A stretch of 48,092 bases of DNA from assembly GCA_013042375.1 (NCBI GenBank), contig JABDQH010000087.1:1-48092 (forward strand), given 5' to 3'. This DNA comes from Woeseiaceae bacterium (GTDB taxonomy: Bacteria > Pseudomonadota > Gammaproteobacteria > Steroidobacterales > Woeseiaceae). The notes under the pieces are model-generated. The model made no database searches. It was not told the origin of the DNA and was given only the letters and a program-made list of their open reading frames with translations. The position numbers were made by a program, and so were the translations under genes. Numbering within the stretch: position 1 is the stretch's first letter; each line of letters starts with the position of its first letter. Below are positions 42,668-48,092 of the stretch, in pieces.

Positions 42668-44709
42668 TGCTCGAGCTGCTGGCGTTTGCCACGCTCGCGC
42701 CCGCGGCGATCGAGGAGATTGTCGTCACGAGCTCGCGCCGCGATACGCCGCTCGCCGAGCACACGGGCAATGTCGCGACGCTCGCCGAGGACGAGATCGA
42801 TGCCGTCGGGCATACGCACGTCCACGAGTTGCTGACACGCGTTCCGGGCGTCTACGTCATGCGCGGCAGCGGGCAGGAAAGCTTGCCGTCGATTCGCTCG
42901 CCGGTGCTGACCGGCGCCGGATCCTGCGGGGCGTTCCTCACCCTCGAGAACGGCATCGCGACGCGGCCGACCGGATTCTGCAACGTTAACCAGCTGTTCG
43001 AGCTGCCGACCGAGCTCGCGCGGCGCATCGAAGTGATTCGCGGACCATCGAGCGCGCTGTACGGTTCGAACGCGCTGCACGGCATGGTCAACGTGCTGCT
43101 ACCGGACGTCGGGAATGAGTCGGACAGCCTGAGCCTCGAACTCGGCGCCAACGACTTCTGGCGTGTTGCTGCGGACGTCGGCATCCCCGGCGACGCACCG
43201 GCTCGCCTCGGCCTGGTGCACGCCGACGACGGCGGCTTTCGCGAGGACTCCGGCTATCGCCAGACGAAGGCCTTCGTCGGCGTCGATCTAGACGCCTGGG
43301 GCGGCGATCTCGGATTGTGGTTTTCCGTAAGCGACCTCGACCAGGAGACGGCCGGCTTCATCTTCGGCGAGGACGCGTATCGTGACGATGTGCTCAATCG
43401 CGCCAACCTCAATCCCGAGGCGTTTCGCGATGCCAGCAGCCAGCGGCTCGCGGCGCGCTGGCAGGGGCGCGTCGGTCGCTTCGACCTCGACGTGCGACCT
43501 TTCCTGCGCCACTCCGACATGGAGTTCCTGCAGCACTTCCTGCCCGGCCAGCCGCTCGAGGAGAACGGGCACGTGAGCGGCGGCTTGCTCACAATGCTCA
43601 GCGCCGAGACGGACGAGCGTTCGGTGAGCTTCGGACTGGATATCGAGGCGGCCGACGTGTTCCTGCGGGAAACGCAGGACGGGCCGACCGAGGGATCCGA
43701 TTTCCTGCGCGAGACGCGCCCGGAAGGCAAGCACTACGACTACGACGTCGACAGCCTGGCCGTCGCCGCGTTCGTGCAGGCCGAGTTCGACGTCGGCGAA
43801 AGCGTCGTCCTGAGCGCTGGCCTGCGCGCCGAGCATTTATCCTACGACTACGTCAACAACATGCTCGACGGCAACACGCGCGACGACGGCACGCCCTGCG
43901 GCTTCGGCGGCTGCCTGTACACGCGGCCGGCCGATCGCAGCGACAGGTTCACGGACCTTGCGCCGAAGCTCGGTGCGAGGTGGCGGTTCGGCGAGAACAC
44001 CACGTTGTACGCCAACCTCGCGCGCGGCTTCCGTGCGCCGCAGATGACCGAGCTCTACCGCCTGCAGAGCGGCCAGCAGGTCAGCGACCTCGACTCGGAG
44101 ACGATCGATTCGCTCGAGCTCGGCCTGCGCGCCGGTGGCGAGCGCTGGTCGCTCGACGGCGCCCTGTTCGCGATGCAGAAGCAGGGCAGCGTTTTTCGCG
44201 ACGCCGAGGGCTTCAACGTCAGCGGCGGGCGCAGCCGCCACGAGGGCGTCGAGCTTTCATGGGACTGGCAGTTGCACGAGCGCTGGCGCGTGGCCGCGAA
44301 CGGCACCTGGGCGCGGCATACCTACGACTTCGACGTCGTTGCGGCTCGCGGCGAAACATTCACCTCGGGTAACGACGTCGACACGGCGCCGCGCTGGCAG
44401 GGCAGTGCGGAGCTGCGCTTCGATCCGTCGGACCGGTTCTCGGCGGCCCTGCAGTGGGTGTCGCTCGGCGCCTACTACCTCGACGCCGCCAACGAGCACG
44501 AATACCCCGGCCACGATATCGCGAACCTGCGCGTGCAGTACGCGTTGAACGACGGCCTGTTGCTTACCGCGAGGCTGAACAACGTTACGGACCGGGCGAT
44601 CGCCGATCGCGCCGACTTTGCTTTCGGCAACTACCGCTATTTTCCGGGCAGGGGTCGGGAGTTGTTCGTGCAGCTGGAATTCAGGCGTCGGGCAACGCGA
44701 GGATCTTGA
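42667..44709 (+). CDS. TonB-dependent outer-membrane receptor
   Basis: 680 residues, starting in the TGATG overlap with batD. A TonB-box-like EEIVVTSSRR (about 16-25) precedes a plug domain (about 27-145: VHELLTRVPGVYVMRGSGQE, RRIEVIRGPSSALYGSNALH) and a 22-strand-type barrel that ends RRATRGS with an aromatic-rich last strand (YRYFPGRGRELFVQLEF). The signal peptide is unusually short (about 14 residues) and lacks a basic n-region; no upstream in-frame start is available. The plug has a cysteine pair (about 82 and 104). The ligand is unknown; the general type fits siderophore, vitamin or carbohydrate uptake. Tight coupling to the MoxR/Bat genes is unusual. Confidence 0.9.
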   Translation: MLELLAFATLAPAAIEEIVVTSSRRDTPLAEHTGNVATLAEDEIDAVGHTHVHELLTRVPGVYVMRGSGQESLPSIRSPVLTGAGSCGAFLTLENGIATRPTGFCNVNQLFELPTELARRIEVIRGPSSALYGSNALHGMVNVLLPDVGNESDSLSLELGANDFWRVAADVGIPGDAPARLGLVHADDGGFREDSGYRQTKAFVGVDLDAWGGDLGLWFSVSDLDQETAGFIFGEDAYRDDVLNRANLNPEAFRDASSQRLAARWQGRVGRFDLDVRPFLRHSDMEFLQHFLPGQPLEENGHVSGGLLTMLSAETDERSVSFGLDIEAADVFLRETQDGPTEGSDFLRETRPEGKHYDYDVDSLAVAAFVQAEFDVGESVVLSAGLRAEHLSYDYVNNMLDGNTRDDGTPCGFGGCLYTRPADRSDRFTDLAPKLGARWRFGENTTLYANLARGFRAPQMTELYRLQSGQQVSDLDSETIDSLELGLRAGGERWSLDGALFAMQKQGSVFRDAEGFNVSGGRSRHEGVELSWDWQLHERWRVAANGTWARHTYDFDVVAARGETFTSGNDVDTAPRWQGSAELRFDPSDRFSAALQWVSLGAYYLDAANEHEYPGHDIANLRVQYALNDGLLLTARLNNVTDRAIADRADFAFGNYRYFPGRGRELFVQLEFRRRATRGS

Positions 44710-45769
44710 ACGTCGTACCCGGCTTCCCGTGGACCTCGATACTGCAGCTGCCCCAGCTATCCGGAATTCTCCACTCGACCTCTTCGGAGACCGCCGACTC
44801 ATATCGCTTGTGTGTGCATCTTACGTCAATCGATGTGAGTGCGCCGTCGATTTCGCGGAACGCAATTGTGCGCCGTGCAGGGATGAACCAGTAGCTGTCG
44901 TCGCATCCGTAGCAACCCCCTTTGGCCCGAATCTCGGCTGCAGATTCGAGTACGTCATTGCCGTCGAGATACGAGCGCACGGAATCGATCGCCGGTTGCA
45001 GCGCGGTCACCTGCGGTGCGTCCTCGCCAAGCACTCGTTTCAGGGCCCGATATGCTGAGAGCGCTTTCGCATAATTGCCCAGCTGAATTTCGACTTTGAC
45101 GCGGATTTCGAGGAGCCTCTGGTAGTTTTCCTCTTCTGTCCATTGGCCATCAGATGCCGTGGCCCGGTGTAATGCGAGGTCGAGTTTGAGGAAATCTCCC
45201 CTTTTTGCTTGGTAGCGTACGCGCTGAGACCAGATCATCGCGAGTTCGTAGAGGTTCAGCCGTTCGTTCTCGATGAGGTCAAGAAAAAACGCGTCGGCCT
45301 CCGCCAGGTTGTTGTCGTCGATCAGTTCGCCGAGCTTCTTGTACTTGCGAGCGACTTCCCGCCTGGCGCCTCTTTGGCTCGCGTCGATAGCAAACGTAAT
45401 AAGCGTCTTGTTGTTCGATTGCCAAGAAGGCTTGCCGCCGACAAGTGCCGGTTCGAACTTCCAATTGCCGACTGAACTTATGGCTGCTCTTTCGAAACGG
45501 CTGTTACCTGTCGAGTCCAGTACCTGGACGTTTTGCGGTGCACCATTTTCGTCAATGCAGTAGCCGACCTCGACCCAGCCCTCTCGCCCAGACGTGAGTT
45601 CGTTACGCGGATAACTGGGCGCCTTTCGCTCGGTCGCCTTCGCGGGCACATAGGACCGTGCGGACTCCAGAATGGCGACGGCAGCTTGGTCCGCGTCATT
45701 GCGTGTGTCCTCGGCGTGCACCGGGGACGCGGCGGCTAGGACCAGCGGTACGAGAAATACGGAGCGCAT
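44681..45769 (-). CDS. Periplasmic protein with TonB C-terminal domain
   Basis: 362 residues. An N-terminal cleavable signal peptide (MRSVFLVPLVLAAASPVHAE) is followed by a TonB C-terminal domain at about 48-125 (KAPSYPRNELTSGREGWVEV, then GYCIDENGAPQNVQVL and WKFEP). A helical middle (about 130-265) looks TPR-like, and the C-terminal 90 residues contain a Cys cluster (GGCYGCDDSYWF) and two further cysteines. Unlike true TonB it has no uncleaved anchor helix or Pro-rich spacer, so it probably does not couple to ExbBD directly. Its last 29 bases overlap the convergent receptor gene. GC content is lower than in the Bat genes. Confidence 0.75.
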   Translation of the reverse strand: MRSVFLVPLVLAAASPVHAEDTRNDADQAAVAILESARSYVPAKATERKAPSYPRNELTSGREGWVEVGYCIDENGAPQNVQVLDSTGNSRFERAAISSVGNWKFEPALVGGKPSWQSNNKTLITFAIDASQRGARREVARKYKKLGELIDDNNLAEADAFFLDLIENERLNLYELAMIWSQRVRYQAKRGDFLKLDLALHRATASDGQWTEEENYQRLLEIRVKVEIQLGNYAKALSAYRALKRVLGEDAPQVTALQPAIDSVRSYLDGNDVLESAAEIRAKGGCYGCDDSYWFIPARRTIAFREIDGALTSIDVRCTHKRYESAVSEEVEWRIPDSWGSCSIEVHGKPGTTFKILALPDA

Positions 45770-46017
45770 CTGTCAGGCTTCTCCAAGGCGATTCGGGATC
45801 TAAATGTTACCACCGCCCTTCGTTCTCCATCGACACCCACGGCCTCGGTGGCGAGAGTGACCGTCTGCTTTTCGCCGAATCGAGCTGGATACTCGGATTC
45901 GGCTAGAATGACTGCTACTGACTGCGGGTTCAATCGGTCGCTGCTTGTTTGAGCGACAAACGATATGTTCAGCGCCTTCGTCCGTCGTTAGATCAAGCAA
46001 AAAGGGGAAGCAAGACG

Positions 46018-47829
46018 ATGTCGTTCTTCGGAGAACTCAAGCGTCGTAACGTCCTTCGTGTAGCGGCCGCCTACATTGTCGCGGCGTGGTTGCTCATTCA
46101 GGTCGCTGAAACCATTTTTCCATTGTTCGGTTTCGACGATACGCCGGCACGCATCGTCGTGATCACGCTGATGGTTCTCTTCGTGCCCGCGGTCATCATT
46201 GCCTGGGTTTTTGAACTCACCCCGGAAGGTCTGAAACGCGACCACGAGGTCGATCGCTCGCAGTCAATCGCCCCGCAGACCGGGAAAAAACTGGATCGAA
46301 TCATCATGGTAGTGCTTGCCGTTGCCGTGGGTTACTTTGCGTTCGACAAATTTGTGCTGTCGGAATCGAGGGAAACGTCAATTGCCGAAGCGGCACGTCA
46401 GGAAGGCCGCAGCGAGGCGCTGGTCGCCCTCTACGGCGACACGTCCATAGCCGTGTTGCCCTTTGTCAATCTAAGTTCGGATCAAGAGCAGGCGTATTTC
46501 GCGGACGGATTGTCCGAAGAACTGCTTAACCTGCTGGCGAAGATTCCGGCCTTACGCGTTATCGCCCGCACGTCTTCGTTCTCATATAGAGGCCAGGATA
46601 TAGACGTCGCCAATGTGTCACGCGAACTGGAGGTGGACAACTTGTTGTCGGGATCTGTTCGCAAGGCTGGAAACAAAGTGCGCATCACAACGAAGCTGAT
46701 TCGCGCCGAAGATAATTCGCACATATGGGCCGAGACTTACGAGCGGACATTGGACGACATCTTTCTGATTCAGGACGAAATTGCCGCTGCGGTAGTTACG
46801 CAGCTGAAGGTCAAACTGCTGGGCGAGGTTCCCACGTCCGAAAAAACCGATCCGAGGGCCTATGCGCTTTATCTTGAGGCAAGGGAGCAAGCTCGCCAGT
46901 ACAAGACGACAGGATTCGAGCGTTCTATCGACTTGTATCAGGAAGCGCTGGACATCGCGCCCGATTATGCGGCCGCCTGGGCCGGCCTTGCCGAGAGCTA
47001 CATCTGGCTCACCAACAGGGCACTGCTCGATATCGATGAGGGCTATGTCCAGGCCCGCAATGCGGCAAACAAGGCGCTGGCACTCGATCCGGACCATGCC
47101 CTGGCTTACGCCAACCTTGGGCGGATCGCCATGTTGCGCGACGGTGATCTCCAAAGTGCGGCGCAAAATCTCGAGCGTGCACTCGAACTGGATTCCACTA
47201 ATCCACAAATAATCCGTGCGGCCGCTACCCTGTTGACGAACCTCGTCCGCCTGGAAGAGGCCATCGGGTTGTTGGAGTACGCAGCCGCCCGCGACCCGGT
47301 TAACTCGGATGTGCATGCCAACCTCGCGCTTGGCTACTATTACGCCGGACGCGCAGAAGAGGCCATCGCCTCGTATCGCACCGCGCTGAGCCTGAGCCCG
47401 GGGGCTTTTGGCCTGCGATCGTTCATCGGCGCAGCGTTTCTGTTCAACGGCGAGCCGGCCGCCGCGCTGGCCGAGATACAACAGGAATTGAACGAAGCGT
47501 GGCGCCTCGTGGGAGAGGCTATGGCGTACCACGGCCTGGGACGGGCGGCTGAATCAGATGCGAAACTGACCGAATTGATCGAAAAATATGACCCGGAATG
47601 GACCTATAACATTGCCTACGTTCTGGCGTACCGCGGCGAGACCGATCAGGCCTTCGAGCGGCTGAACAACGCCATGAAGCGCAACGATCCGGGTCTATCC
47701 GAAATTGCACCCGCGCCCGAGTTCGCAAACATCGAAACCGACCCACGTTGGCTACCGTTCCTGGAGAGCATCGGCAAGGCACCAGGGCAACTGGCCGCTG
47801 TCGAGTTCAAGGTCACCCTCCCTGAATAG
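46018..47829 (+). CDS. Membrane-anchored TolB-like/TPR protein
   Basis: 603 residues from ATG 46018 (GGGGAAG upstream). It opens with FFGELKRRNVLRVAAAYIVA and two further hydrophobic helices (about 45-65 and 96-115), common in a family of TPR proteins often annotated with adenylate-cyclase-like or FlgO names. Residues about 140-270 form the TolB/FlgO-like domain (SIAVLPFVNLSSDQEQAYFA, GLSEELLNLLAKIPALRVIA, DNLLSGSVRKAGNKVRITTK). At least six TPR-like repeats fill about 285-560. No cyclase or DNA-binding domain is present. The role is unknown; perhaps a periplasmic scaffold. A TAGAAT box is near 45903. Confidence 0.78.
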   Translation: MSFFGELKRRNVLRVAAAYIVAAWLLIQVAETIFPLFGFDDTPARIVVITLMVLFVPAVIIAWVFELTPEGLKRDHEVDRSQSIAPQTGKKLDRIIMVVLAVAVGYFAFDKFVLSESRETSIAEAARQEGRSEALVALYGDTSIAVLPFVNLSSDQEQAYFADGLSEELLNLLAKIPALRVIARTSSFSYRGQDIDVANVSRELEVDNLLSGSVRKAGNKVRITTKLIRAEDNSHIWAETYERTLDDIFLIQDEIAAAVVTQLKVKLLGEVPTSEKTDPRAYALYLEAREQARQYKTTGFERSIDLYQEALDIAPDYAAAWAGLAESYIWLTNRALLDIDEGYVQARNAANKALALDPDHALAYANLGRIAMLRDGDLQSAAQNLERALELDSTNPQIIRAAATLLTNLVRLEEAIGLLEYAAARDPVNSDVHANLALGYYYAGRAEEAIASYRTALSLSPGAFGLRSFIGAAFLFNGEPAAALAEIQQELNEAWRLVGEAMAYHGLGRAAESDAKLTELIEKYDPEWTYNIAYVLAYRGETDQAFERLNNAMKRNDPGLSEIAPAPEFANIETDPRWLPFLESIGKAPGQLAAVEFKVTLPE

Positions 47830-47838
47830 GCTGATTCG

Positions 47839-47863
47839 GGCCTGACCCCTTAGTTACGGAAAT
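47839..47863. repeat. GGGGTCAG-type repeat, intergenic copy
   Basis: GGCCTGACCCC (47839-47849) and TTACGGAAAT (47854-47863) match the core of the unit found inside fdhD, in the same orientation, with a 4- instead of 2-base spacer. It starts 9 bases after the stop of the TPR gene. Confidence 0.55.
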
Positions 47864-47892
47864 TGTGAAACTGCGCTCGAATCGAGGTAATT

Positions 47893-47921
47893 AAGCGGCC
47901 GCTTCTGAGCGCAAGCAGCCG
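47893..47921. repeat. Imperfect hairpin in the last intergenic gap
   Basis: CGGC-c-GCTT (47896-47904) pairs with AAGC-a-GCCG (47913-47921) around an 8-base loop, with one symmetric mismatch. Its left part is also a perfect palindrome, AAGCGGCCGCTT (47893-47904). It looks like a dispersed intergenic repeat rather than a terminator, because no T-run follows. Confidence 0.45.
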
Positions 47922-47989
47922 TTTGCTCTTTGATACACTCAAAGGCCGGTAATGACCACAAAGCAGACATCAGTCCCTTAGAATTTTAA

Positions 47990-48092
47990 ATGAATGACCC
48001 TCAAGAAATTCCTTGGAAACGTATACTTGTCGAAGCGACGGCGATCGTTGCAAGCATCCTGCTTGCATTCGCCATTGATGCGTGGTGGCAGG
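47990..48092 (+). CDS. DUF6090-like membrane protein, N-terminal part
   Basis: ATG 47990 opens a frame that runs off the window after 34 codons. The visible N-terminus contains KRILVEATAIVASILLAFAI directly followed by DAWW, a single membrane helix with the IDAWW ending that is characteristic of the DUF6090-type N-terminus. The family function is unknown. The gene follows the TPR protein on the same strand, 160 bases downstream across a repeat-bearing gap. There is no strong Shine-Dalgarno sequence. Confidence 0.7.
   Translation, partial: MNDPQEIPWKRILVEATAIVASILLAFAIDAWWQ

Noticed and set aside
1-48092. CRISPR array, insertion sequence, prophage, tRNA or rRNA
   Set aside because: No spaced identical repeats, transposase, integrase, phage structural gene or RNA-gene signature was recognised on either strand.

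Overview
The window looks like chromosomal DNA from a GC-rich, aerobic, heterotrophic gammaproteobacterium. The evidence is the gene families: a complete hut cluster of the HutF/HutG type, an S46 dipeptidyl peptidase, a TonB-dependent receptor, a MoxR/Bat operon, a HiPIP, and REP-like and GGGGTCAG-type repeats. A marine lineage such as Woeseiaceae or a relative is a guess from gene content; no rRNA or tRNA is present to test it. Genes are dense, and many neighbours overlap by four bases (ATGA, GTGA or TTGA).

Left part (1-16 kb). A partial gene end and a 551-base gap with hairpins and one possible small gene are followed by a secreted CIA30/CBM11-like plus TPR protein, a membrane protein, an OsmC protein, a two-CBS protein and glycerate 2-kinase. 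The glycerate kinase is coupled to one phosphoribosyltransferase, and a paralogous phosphoribosyltransferase is transcribed divergently together with a LOG-family hydrolase. Next come an AlbA_2/Schlafen-like protein, a 7TM-PAS-PAS-GGDEF diguanylate cyclase, an NTP/NDP-exchanger-like carrier, cytochrome b561, a beta-ketoadipyl-CoA-type thiolase and a nitroreductase.

Centre (14.8-35 kb). Histidine utilisation is divergent: hutI plus a Bcr/CflA MFS carrier to the left, and hutF-hutC-hutU-hutH-hutG to the right, with a HutC-type operator between them. Then come a SYLF lipoprotein, an S46 peptidase and a secreted protein of unknown function. An opposing operon fdhD-fdsG-fdsB-fdsA encodes an NAD-linked molybdenum formate dehydrogenase. 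HutG releases formate and the Fds complex oxidises formate, so the two blocks may form one route from peptides through histidine to glutamate plus formate and then NADH and CO2. HiPIP and an aspartate/aromatic aminotransferase follow, separated by a clear terminator.

Right part (34.6-48 kb). Two small lipoprotein genes lie opposite a tightly packed MoxR-DUF58-DUF4381-BatA-BatB/C-BatD operon that runs directly into a TonB-dependent receptor gene. Converging on it is a periplasmic protein with a TonB C-terminal domain. The window ends with a membrane-anchored TolB-like/TPR protein, a repeat-bearing gap and the start of a DUF6090-like gene. GC content seems lower from about 44.7 kb onward.

The most unusual sequence features are three REP-like units read through in frame as the linker of BatD, a GGGGTCAG-type repeat read through in frame inside fdhD, and a phosphoribosyltransferase paralogue that lacks the aspartate usual in the PRPP loop of purine-salvage enzymes. 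No CRISPR array, insertion sequence, prophage or RNA gene was seen.
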